NCBI RefSeq assembly: GCF_900660685.1
Contig: NZ_LR215041.1
Location: 620,001 to 684,000, forward strand
Source of the DNA: Mycoplasmopsis columbina
GTDB taxonomy: Bacteria; Bacillota_I; Bacilli_A; Mycoplasmatales; Metamycoplasmataceae
Length of the DNA: 64,000 bases
Direction of reading: 5' to 3'
Under the pieces are notes generated by a model. The model made no database searches and was not told the DNA's origin. It worked only from the letters and a program-made list of their open reading frames with translations. The first letter of the stretch is position 1; every line of letters begins with the position of its first letter. The position numbers were made by a program, and so were the translations under genes. This document shows, in pieces, positions 1 through 9,664 of this stretch.

Positions 1-1553
1 AGCGATTTGGACATTTTACGCCCCTGAGAATCTCTAACAATTCCATGACATAAAACATGTTCAAAAGGTTTTTGGTTCATTAATTCCAAACCAAAGAAGT
101 ACATTCTTGCAACTCAAAAGAAAATTATGTCATAGCCCGTAACTAAAAGAGAAGTTGGATAATAACGATTTATTAAATCATTGTTTATAGGTCAACCTAA
201 AAATGAAAATGGTGCTAATCCACTACTAAATCAAGTATCTAAAACGTCTTCGTCTTGAACTCATCCTTCTCCTGGAGAAGTTTCTTGAACCTTAATCTCG
301 CCATTTTTATATCAAGCTGGAATTTGGTGACCTCATCATAATTGACGCGAAATTGTTCAATCATGAACATTTTCCATTCATTTTTGAAGAGTTTCTTTAA
401 AACGTTTAGGGAAAAATTCAACATGATCTTCACTGTTTAAATGATTAAGTAATTTTTGTGCTAGCGAATCCATTTTAACAAACCACTGCGGCATAACTAA
501 AATTTCAATAGGCGCATTAGATCTTTCAGAATAACCAACATTTGAAACAGTTGTTTCAATTTTTTCAATTAAATTATTTGCAAGTAAATATTCTTTAATT
601 GCACTTCTAGCTTCTTGTCTTGTTAACCCATGAAATTGGCTATTTGGAAAATTAATTTTTCCATCTTGATCAATGGTTTCATTAATTTCTAAATTGTGTT
701 TTTGAATTAACTCAATATCAATTTCAGCATGTGCTGATAATTTCATTAATCCTGAACCAAATTCAATATCTGTATAATCATCAGCAATTAATGGCAATTC
801 TTTTTTAGTTAGCGGATGAATTACGGTTAAATTAAGTTTATTGTATCTTTCATCTTTTGGATTGTAAATTAAAGCCACATCACTAAGCATAGTTTCAGGT
901 CTAACTGTTGCAATAATTAAATATTCATTTGAATTTTTAATTGGATACTTAATGTACAACATTTCTTGTTCAGTACTTTTATTAATAACCTCAATATTAG
1001 ATAAAGCTGTTTTTAAAATTGGATCTCAGTTAACTGCTTTAACACCACGATAAATCATTCCTTTATTGTAAAGTTCAATAAAAGCCTTATTTACTGCGAT
1101 ATTTGATAATTTATCTAAGGTGAAACGTTCTCTATCATAATCTAAAGCTAAACCTAAAGCTGCTCATTGTTCTCTAAATTTTGCTGCATATTCTTCTTTT
1201 CATTCTCAAATTTTTGAAACTAATTTTTCACGACCTAAGTCATGCTTGGTTAAACCTTGAGTCTGTAATAAAACATTTTCAACTTTACTTTGAGTTGCTA
1301 TTCCCGCATGATCCATTCCAGCTACATAAAATACATCAAAACCTGATAATTTTTTGTATCTTAAAATTGAATCCTGTAAGTAGGTATCGAGTGCATGTCC
1401 AATATGCAACATTCCTGTTACATTAGGAGGTGGCAAAAGAATAGTGAAAGGTTTTTTTGTTTCATCATGTTGACTATAAACTTTAGATTCTTTTCATTTT
1501 TTACTTATTTCAGGTTCGATATTTTGTGGATTATAAATTTTATCAATTGTCAT
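1..1553 (-). CDS. valS: Valyl-tRNA synthetase (N-terminal 517 codons, 3' end outside window)
   Basis: Charges tRNA-Val with valine in the cytoplasm (class Ia synthetase). The product has the HIGH-type motif [15 protein letters not shown] about 40 residues in, the CP1 editing insertion in the middle, and the KMSKS motif exactly at the window edge (bases 3-17, KMSKS). About a third of the protein is therefore missing; the family is usually 830-880 aa. Several Trp codons are TGA, for example in the WVARMYFFG segment before KMSKS. The start is the ATG at 1553, which gives the usual short N-terminal lead. The ribosome-binding site is poor. Oddity: the editing-site block normally written TPAHDxxD reads LSAHAEID here (about bases 715-775), so the Thr, Pro and first Asp are lost. 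Identity is certain; editing competence is doubtful. Confidence 0.97.
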
Positions 1554-1636
1554 AAAAATTCCCATCTACGTGCATAATTAACTAAAACTTAGTACTAATA
1601 TTATATATTAGTAATAGTTTTATCTTCTAAAGTCAC

Positions 1637-1660
1637 AAAAAAAGCCTTTTAAAAGGCTTC
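1637..1660 (-). terminator. Terminator at the end of the OppF-like gene
   Basis: On the minus strand AAGCCTTTT/AAAAGGCTT forms a hairpin followed by a run of T. It overlaps the last codons and stop of the upstream gene and separates it from valS. Confidence 0.7.
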
Positions 1661-4117
1661 TTCATTTAATGTTTCAAAATTAGGCACTTCTAAATTTTGT
1701 TGATAATAAAGTTCTTTATATTTATCTGTTAGTTCATTTGTTATTGTGAAAAGATTTGTATTTTCTTGATTTTGAACTTTTTTAAATTTGTCTAAAATGA
1801 AAAATTCAATTTCTCCAAATGGACTTGATAAATCTAAAATTTTGAATTCTATTGTGTGTTCTTGTGAATCTTCGTTTAGAATGAAAGTTAAATTTTGAAT
1901 ATTGTTTTTTAAAATTGGATTGTCTCATGAAGAAATATTTGATGGTGTTCCCACCACAAAATGTGCATTATCTATTTCATAAATATCATGAAAAACGTAT
2001 TCGTCGTTAAAAAATTTTAAAAGAATATGTTTATTTTGTAATTGATTTTTACTAAGTCAAGGATTTATAGGGTTTTTTAAAACATTTATCAATTTTCCAT
2101 ATTCAATTTCTTTTTGATCTATAAAAACATACAAATTTTCAAAATATTCTTCTTTTAGAAGATTTTTATTATCTGTTATAAAAACAAAATTAACTTTTTG
2201 TTCTTCGCAAGTGTTTTTAACAGTTTTTAAAAAGTCTATTTTTGCCTTATTTTCCTTATTTGAAGGATCGTCTGTAATAAAAATAAATCTTGGATTTTTA
2301 TTCAAGGCAAACAGAAAATTAATTTTTAATCTGTCAGCATAACTTATTGTTTCAGTATCAATAATTAAGTTTTCAATTTCAATTGAAGAATTATTAAAAA
2401 TACCGGTAAATTTCAATAATTTATCAATACCTATTAATTGTTGCGTTGATAATTCATTTTTTTGAACAATTAAATTTTTAATTAACAATAAATTAGTAAA
2501 TAAAAAGTTGAAAGAATTGAAATATGTTGCTGTTTTATAGTGATTTTCAGATAATTGTTTCAAATTTGAAGGTTCAAAATTTTTAAATTTTCCTTGTAAT
2601 CTGTCTTTTTCAAATTTATTTTTTAAATTCAAATATTTGCTTGTTATTTTTTTATAATTTTTTGAAAATTCCTCGATGCTATTTAAAATATTAGATCCAT
2701 TTTTGATTGTTTCTAAATATCTTGATTTTATTTTTTCATTTTGTCATGCATATTCAGATTTTAAATCAATAATTTGGTCTTTAATTTGTAAAATTTTTAA
2801 TTCGAATCCGTCATTTGAAACAAAATTTTTCTTATGTTTATGAGTTTCAGATATCTCTTTTTTAATATTTTTTATTAAGTCTTTTGACTGATAAATTAAA
2901 TCATCTGAACTATTAAAATAATTATCAAAGTTAAAATAAAACTCTTTTCAAATTATTTTTTTGACTTTCATTTCAATGTTTTCATCATTAACAAACATTG
3001 TTGGAGCTAAATTATTCGAGATGAAAAGTTTACTTTGAAGATCTAAATCTCTTCTTAATTCATCTAATGTTTTTAAATCTGTAATACTAAAAAAAGATTT
3101 TTTATCTATTTGTCTTAACTTCAAATAAATAAACTTTTTCATTAAATACGTTTTCACTAAATGTTTGTATTGAGGAGTATTTTTTGGAAAATTCAATGTT
3201 CTCTTTTTGTCTATTTTATAGGCTTCTTTGTATCAATTTAGTAAGAAATTTCATTTTTTATAACTTGCAAGAATAGAATTATTTAAATATTTAGCAATTT
3301 CACTTTTTTTAATATTTAAATCTCTTAATTTTAATTCTGTAATGATAGCTTCTTTACCGCTTGTTTTAATTTTTTCTAGTCAGAAAAGCTCTTTCTGCAA
3401 ATTTACAATATTTTCGTCGCCTAAAAAATCTAGATTTTCAAATGTTTGTTTTTGAAAAAAATCAAATTTATCATATACAGATTTAAAAATATTAAAAACA
3501 TCATTTACAAGTAAAGTAAAAATTTTTTGTCCTGTATCTTGATAAGCAGCCATTAATTCTAAAAGTTCTAATTCATCATTTTTTTTAGATAATTGTTCGT
3601 ATTCATTAATAAATCTGTCTTGTTCTTCATTAAAGTTTGAAAAATGTTTTTTTAAAAGTAAAACATCATCTTCAATAGCATTGAAAAGAATCTTTTTGAA
3701 GACAAAACTATACTTTGAAATCATTTTCTGAATTTTAGTAATACTTTTTAAATTGTTTTCGTTTTGTTGAAGAATATCAAGATATTTTGAAACAAAAGGA
3801 ATATCTGATTTTTGATTATTAACAGTTTTTAAATCCATAAAAACAATATGTTTAAGTATTTCTTTTTTATTCATTTCAATATCAAACTGATCATTATTTT
3901 CATTATTTTTTAATGAAGAAAAATAAGAAAGAATTGCTTTTTTGTCCATCAAAATATTTTGAATGTTATTGTTCATTAAAAAATCTATTTTGTCTAATAG
4001 CAAAATAGCAGTCGAAGTGTCTTCATAAAAATCTAATTTTGGAATTGCAATCATTTCACCATTTTCATTATTTTTAAAATAGTGTTCAAGAGATAAAATT
4101 TTTCTTTTGCTATTCAT
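1649..4117 (-). CDS. OppF-like protein lacking ATPase motifs (822 aa)
   Basis: The whole length is one frame once TGA is read as Trp. Its two ends resemble a mycoplasma OppF, which is unusually long in this group. The start (KILSLEHYFKNN) matches the beginning of an Opp ATPase domain. The last 250 residues follow the order of the second half of that domain: NKNPRFIFITDDPSN at the Walker B position (usually NPxFIxxDEP), VNFVFITDNKNLL at the switch histidine region, then ENLYVFIDQKEIEYGKL and KNPINPW like the OppF tail. There is no Walker A (GxxGxGK) and no LSGGQ; the signature region reads TISYADRLKI. The middle is Lys/Asn/Glu-rich and probably coiled. Start chosen at ATG 4117 because a further upstream start would run into the tmRNA gene. 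The OppF kinship is an inference from motif order; it may be a structural or regulatory subunit. Confidence 0.6.
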
Positions 4118-4180
4118 ATTAATAAAAAGTATATTAAATTTATGCTTATAGTTTATTGATTTTATATAATAAATTAAATT

Positions 4181-4559
4181 GGGGATGTAATGGTTTCGAC
4201 ATACTTTGGGTACTATTATCATCAGTAGTTTGGCAGACTATAATGCCACTAGGCTTTAGAATCGCAAAAGATGAAAAAGTAAACGAAGCTAACATGCTTC
4301 CTGAATTTGCAATTGCAAATTCACTTCAAACTTCAAACCTTGTTTTTGCTTAGTTAAAAGCAACAAGTGACTTAAAAAAGATGATCTTATTTTTTAAGTC
4401 GGTTTTAAGGTCCGCCTAATATTTGTGTCAAAATATTAATACTGATTTTTGTTTGTTTGTTTAAAAAATTAAGTATTTATAAAAAACAAACTAAACTGTA
4501 AAAAGTGATAATAGTGGCTTGATTTATGGACGCGGGTTCGACTCCCGTCATCTCCACCA
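4181..4559 (+). ncRNA. ssrA: Transfer-messenger RNA (tmRNA)
   Basis: The 5' end GGGGAUG pairs with CAUCUCC before the terminal ACCA, giving the tRNA-like acceptor stem. The T-arm (GGTTCGACTCC) lies at 4533-4543 and CCA is encoded. The tag frame runs from the likely resume codon GCA at 4264 to the TAG at 4351-4353: 29 residues starting AKDEKVNEANM and ending QTSNLVFA, a hydrophobic end typical of mycoplasma tags. It rescues stalled ribosomes together with SmpB, whose gene is at 11574-12014. Confidence 0.96.
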
Positions 4560-4565
4560 TATAAA

Positions 4566-4599
4566 AAAAATTTGGCTTAAACCAAATTTTATTTTTTTA
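4566..4599 (+). terminator. Terminator after tmRNA
   Basis: AAAATTTGG-CTTAAA-CCAAATTTT followed by a T run lies immediately after the tmRNA 3' end. It can also serve the convergent gene ending at 4603. Confidence 0.8.
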
Positions 4600-4602
4600 T
4601 CT

Positions 4603-5700
4603 TTAATAGAACATTGGTGGAGTGTTCATAAATGAAACTATTCAATAAAGTAAATAAACATCTTTAATTAAATCATTTGTCACTTGTCTAACAATGGTTT
4701 TTAAAGCTGTATATCCTGTTGGTAGATCAATATATAAAATTTGTCCGGTTGGAATAAATCATGCTTTTACATTACCATTAATGTATGTCATTCCAAAAAG
4801 AGATGGAATTGCATTTTTATTTTCCTTAACATGGTTTAATAAAACTTCCATAGAAAGAGGAGTAAAAGCTTTTCTAATTTTTAATTGATCATTTGTATAA
4901 ACATTAAACATTTTATTAAATTCTTTATTTTCTAATTTAGTGTTTGAATAATGATTGTAATTAACTAGTGTTCTTGTTCCTATTGAAAAATTCAAATTAT
5001 CATTTTCATGAACATTTAAATAAATTCCTTCAAAAGCATAAACATCTTTGTTATAGGTTTGAACTGTGATATTTCCTTTTAAATCTGAAGATGTTCTTTG
5101 TCACTGGAAAGTAATTTGTTGACCTACTCATGTATTTGATCATTCATCTAAAATAGCTATTTGATCATTTTTTTTAACAATTTGTGCATCATTAGGAATA
5201 CCCCCAAGACCTTTTAAAGACTTTTCAAAATTACTAATAGGATTGTGCATTTTATTAATATGTTCCACAAAATCACTTTTAGTTTTTTCATCAACTATAT
5301 TATTTTGTAAATCTTCAATTCTAATAAGTTTTAAATTAAGCTCTTTTAATAAATTAAGAAACATTCTCTTTTGTTTTAATTCTTTAAGTATTAAACTCTT
5401 TAGTTGTTTAACTTTAACTGTTCACAATTTTATTAATAGCGAACCAACGATAATTAATCCTATTCCAACACCTAGCGAAACAATAATACCTGTATTATTT
5501 TTAACAAGAGTAAATAAAATTACCATCAAAACTATTCCAAGAAGAATTGTTAAAATTCCTGAAATTAAAAATCACTTAATATTCTTAAATGTTGAATTAC
5601 TTGCTATTTCTTTTATAACTTTTGTAACTTCTTCTTCTGTTTTAGCGAAATGCTTATTTTTAAATTCACTAAATTTTAGCGGCTGTTGAACTGTTCTCAT
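4603..5700 (-). CDS. DUF3137-type membrane protein (365 aa)
   Basis: Two adjacent hydrophobic helices lie at about residues 45-90 (WFLISGILTILLGIVLMVIL and GIIVSLGVGIGLIIVGSLLI). A charged stretch follows and then a long soluble region of about 250 residues. The layout and the FEGIYLNVHEN-like segment resemble DUF3137 proteins, which are common in mycoplasmas and of unknown function. The start at 5700 has an AAGGAA ribosome-binding site. The gene runs convergent to tmRNA and divergent from the LacI-type gene, with the SRP RNA lying upstream on the same strand. Family assignment is from memory of the pattern and moderate. Confidence 0.65.
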
Positions 5701-5720
5701 TTTATTCCTTATATAAAAAA

Positions 5721-5798
5721 GTTAATAGACACAACACTTCTCGATATGGCTGCTATATTTCTATCCTGACCAGATTACAAGGTTATTGTTCTATTAAC
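5721..5798 (-). ncRNA. ffs: Small bacterial SRP RNA (4.5S)
   Basis: On the minus strand the apical SRP core reads GGTCAGGATAGAAATATAGCAGCC, matching the bacterial Ffh-binding hairpin with its asymmetric AGCAG side. The ends GTTAATAG and CTATTAAC close the 78-nt rod perfectly. It binds Ffh for co-translational membrane targeting. The gene sits between the divergent DUF3137-like and LacI-type genes, upstream of and co-oriented with the DUF3137-like gene. Confidence 0.88.
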
Positions 5799-5886
5799 AT
5801 AATTATTATACAGTTATTAAAAAAACTATAGATTTTTTTTATAACTTTTAAAATATGTAAAAATTTACTTTTTTTCACATTTAAAA

Positions 5887-5892
5887 TATAAT
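5887..5892 (+). promoter_or_regulatory. -10 box of the LacI-type gene
   Basis: A perfect TATAAT lies 7 nt before the ATG at 5900. Transcription would then start at or next to the start codon, and no Shine-Dalgarno sequence is visible, so the mRNA is probably leaderless. Confidence 0.65.
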
Positions 5893-5899
5893 TATTTTT

Positions 5900-6859
5900 A
5901 TGAAAGAATTCGGCTACAAAGAAATTGCTAAATTAACTGGTTTGTCAGTTGCAACAGTTAGCAGATACTTCAATGAATGCTATATTTCTGATAAAAATAA
6001 AGAATTAATTGAAGATGCCCTTCAAAAAAAAGAATACGTGCCTTCTTTAGGAAATAAAGTTATCAAAGATCGTGATAATACTATCTTTGCAATTTTACCT
6101 GAAACGCCTTCAGAAGCTTATTACAGAGTTTTAGAAGGTATTCAGTTTGGAGCTAGGAGAAAAAACAAAAAAATTTTTGTTTCTTATTCATCAAATCAAA
6201 ATTTTGTTAAAGAAATTAAAAATATTTTAAGTTGAAAGCCATTCGGAGTTATTGTTTTTATGCCTCCAAATTTGGAAGAAATGATAAAAAAATATATAGA
6301 ACAAAATAGACCTAGAAAAACAAAAATTTTTCTTTACAACAATTACTTAGATGGTGATAAAAAAATTACTATTGATTATGGAGAAGCTTTTAAAAATTTA
6401 GTTTTCAAATTTAAAAACATTATGAAAGAAACCGATACTTTGGTTTATGTTGATGATATTCACTTAAAAGAGAAATACAGAGTCGAAAGACGAAATGGAT
6501 TTATTAATGGTTGTGAATTAGAAAAAATTAATTGTGTAATTTTAGAATTAGATTGAAAACAAGATGCAAAAGTCAAAGAAGTTGCACAAAGTATTTTTAA
6601 AAGTGGTTATGTTTATACAGCGTCATCTTCACATGATGTTTTTATGGCTTTGGCTACTGTTGGCGATAAAAACATGGTTTTAACAGATATTGGTTCTCCA
6701 TCAAACATTGATCATTTGAATAAATATAGTTTCAAAATCTTAGAAGATTTTGTCAAATTAGGCTTAATTATAGAGAGAAATCTTTATGACTTAGTCAATG
6801 ATGATCTTAAAAATCAAGTTGTTGTTTACACTCCAGATGTAATTAAGAAAGGTAAATAA
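5900..6859 (+). CDS. LacI-family transcriptional regulator (319 aa)
   Basis: The N-terminus has the LacI helix-turn-helix (YKEIAKLTGLSVATVSRYFNE, residues 5-25) and a hinge. It is followed by a periplasmic-binding-protein-like effector domain, here divergent, at about residues 60-310. Three Trp codons are TGA. LacI proteins normally repress sugar genes and respond to a sugar or to HPr; the effector cannot be read from the sequence. It is the first gene of a co-oriented run with the helicase-nuclease gene (28 nt away) and rmuC, an unusual neighbourhood for a sugar repressor. No clear palindromic operator was found at its own promoter. Confidence 0.88.
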
Positions 6860-6887
6860 ATATTTTTATTTGTTTATTTTTGTTATT

Positions 6888-9662
6888 ATGAAAAATCCTA
6901 TAAATATTCCCACTAAAGAACAACAAGAAATAATTGATTCTCTAAAAAATAACAATGTTATAGTTCAAGCATTTGCTGGAGCAGGTAAAACAACAACAAT
7001 TTTACAATTTGCTTTGCAAAATCCAGATAAAAAAATTCTCGCTTTAACATATAACAGAAAATTGATGGATGATGGTAATTTAAAGTTGAATGAACAAGAA
7101 ATATTTAACACAGAAATTTATACTTTTCACTCTTTTGCCAGTGTTTTTTTTAATCAAACTTGTAAGGACGACATTTCTTTACATAATTTTGTAAGAGGTG
7201 GTAAAAAACATCTCATTAATTTAAAATACGATGTTATTTTTATTGATGAAGCACAAGATTTAACTCAACAATATCTTGAATTTATAATTCTAATTTTAGA
7301 AAATAATCAAAAAGACTATAAATTAGCGGTAATTGGTGATAAATACCAAAGTATTTATGAATATTTGAAAGCCGATCCTAGATATTTAGAATTTGTTGAT
7401 AAACTAATTGTAAATAAATACCCTTGAGTAAAAAAACAATTAACAACTTCATTTAGAATTACCACTGAAATGGCTGAATTTGTAAATGAACACATGTTTG
7501 GTGATAATTTAATCAATAGCCCAAATAAACTATCAAATAGTGTTTTTTATCAAATTTATGATTATGAAAATGAAAATGATTATAAAGTTTTTATCAACCA
7601 AATTAAAAAAATCATAGAAAGGCATGGACAAGAAAATATTTTTATTCTTTCTCCTGTAACAAAACCAAATTTTTTTATAGGCAAAAAAATTGCAAACGAC
7701 CTAACACAACTAGGTTTCAATATTTATTATGCAAACAATGAAGATCAACAACTTTCACAAAATGAAATTAGAAACAAGTTAGTTTTTTCTACAATTCATC
7801 AATCTAAGGGATTAGAAAGAGATGTTGCAATTGTTATTGAATTCGATAATTCTTATTTTAAGTGATTTGATAAAAAAATCAATCCGTTTAATTTTAATAA
7901 TCTTTATTATGTTGCAGCAACAAGAGCAAAAAAAGAGTTGTATTTAATTCATGATCAGAAACATTTTCAACTACCTTTTTTACAAAACTACAATAAACTA
8001 TTAGAAAATTACGCAGGTGAATTTAAAAATAAAAAAATTCTTTTTAAGTTGGATGAAAAAGAAGAATCTAATACTACAAAATATAGCGTTTCATCTTTAA
8101 CTAAACACTTAGATAAAGATTTAATGATTTGAATTAATGATAATTTAAAATTCAAGGAACTTTCTCCAAAAAATAAAAAGGAAATTTTAGTGGATGATTA
8201 TTTAACACTAAAGATTAATGAAAAAGAAATTGTTGAAAATATCTCAAATATTTCTGGAACTTCTATAACTTTGTATTATGCCTTTTTAAAAAATCAAGAA
8301 ACCAGAAATCAGACAATAAAAAATCTTAATACTTTTTTTCATATGGCTAAATTTGATACATCTGAAAAAAATAAAAACATGGCTTTTTTAAAAATTAAAA
8401 TTGATGTCATTTTGAAAGAAATTCAAATTAAACAGATTTTAAAACCTGAAAAAATTTTATTTTTATCAAATTTATATAATTCATTAATAGATAATTTGAT
8501 GGTTAAAATTACGACTATTCCAGAAAATAAACATAATTGAATTAGTCAAGAAAAGTATAATGAAATCTATGACAGAATGAAGATTGATCATGACAATTTA
8601 GAATTTGAAAAACCTGTTAATCATTTATTTCAAATGGGAAACAAAAATATATGAATTTCTGGTTTAATTGATTGCATTGACTATCAAAACAAAAATATTA
8701 TTGAATTTAAATTCATAAAAGAATTTTCTTTTGAACATTATATTCAACTTATAACTTACAAATACTTATTGATTAAAAATGATTTTAATAACTTTAAAGA
8801 TTTTAAAATGATTTTACATAATGTTAAAAATAATCAAAAAATAGAAATTGATATAACAAATGATGAAGTTATTAAAATTGTTGAAAAAATTATTGAAGTT
8901 AAAAATTTTGAACTTTTAAAAATAGATGATTCTTCTTTTATAAAAGATACTATTAATGCAATTGAAAAAGTTAAAAAAGAAAATTCTTTATGACTGACAA
9001 ATAAAAACACCGCTTTAACTAATGAAATTAATAAAGTTACTTATTTAATAAATAACTTTGAAAAAATTAGCAATAATTTTAAAAGATTTTTAATTATCGA
9101 CATTGAAACCTTTAATCATGATCCTTTATCTATCTGCTCAATTGGTGCAATTTTGATTGAAAATAATGAAATTATTAAAGAATTTAATTCTCTTATAAAA
9201 CCTCATCCAATAGCAAGACAGCAAAATAGATTTATTTCAACACATAATATTGGTTATAGGCATGTAATTGATGCTCCATATTTTGATGAAGTTTGAAATA
9301 AAAATTTAGCATCCCTAATTGATAATAAAACATTAATTTTGGCTCATAATGCATCTTTTGATATAACCAAAACTTTAAAATACGTTTTTTTAAAATACCA
9401 AATCAATGTATCGTTTAACTATGCATGCACATGACAGACGCTTAAGAAAATACTAGATTTTCAAAGTCATAGTTTAGAAAGTTATAAAAATAGAATTGGT
9501 GAAAAATGAATAAAAGATTTTACCCACCATGATGCACTAAGTGATTGTAAATTTACTTTTAATATTTTTAATGCATATAATTTAAAATTAGAAGATATTT
9601 ATAATTCTAAAGAAGGAATAAAACAAATTAAAAATTTTGTTTTAAATAAAGAGGAGATGTAA
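6888..9662 (+). CDS. SF1 helicase / RecB-like nuclease / DEDDh exonuclease fusion (924 aa)
   Basis: Three enzymes lie in one chain. (1) Residues 1-360 are a compact UvrD/AddA-type helicase: Walker A AFAGAGKTTT (28-37), Walker B VIFIDEAQD (about 115-123), STIHQSKGLERD (about 301-312) and AATRAKKELY (about 343-352). (2) About 580-700 is a PD-(D/E)XK nuclease: GLID (about 591), IIEFKF (about 604) and the RecB-type QLITYKY (about 620), without the Cys cluster of Fe-S types. (3) About 733-900 is a DnaQ-like DEDDh exonuclease: IIDIET (D738, E740), HNASFD (820-825), H881 and D886. Mycoplasmas lack RecBCD and AddAB, so a role in end resection or repair is inferred. Start at ATG 6888; the in-frame start 18 nt earlier is less likely. 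It ends 2 nt before rmuC and carries rmuC's GAGGAG ribosome-binding site in its last codons. Confidence 0.88.
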
Positions 9663-9664
9663 AA

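Noticed and set aside
4118-4222. Longer N-terminus for the OppF-like gene
   Set aside because: It would run into the tmRNA 5' end at 4181 and adds no conserved sequence; ATG 4117 starts at the domain boundary.
4156-4353. Plus-strand 65-aa reading frame ending with the tmRNA tag
   Set aside because: It is the tmRNA tag frame extended upstream through the tRNA-like part, not a protein gene.
5243-5689. Plus-strand 148-aa frame opposite the DUF3137-type gene
   Set aside because: It is the complement of a well-supported membrane protein gene and has no ribosome-binding site or motif.
6888-9662. Helicase gene read as several broken genes
   Set aside because: Every interruption is TGA, which encodes Trp here; all pieces share one frame and the motifs follow the right order.
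6888-9662. CRISPR-associated Cas4 candidate
   Set aside because: The nuclease part has the RecB motif but lacks the Cys cluster, no cas1/cas2 genes are near and no repeat-spacer array is seen anywhere in the window.
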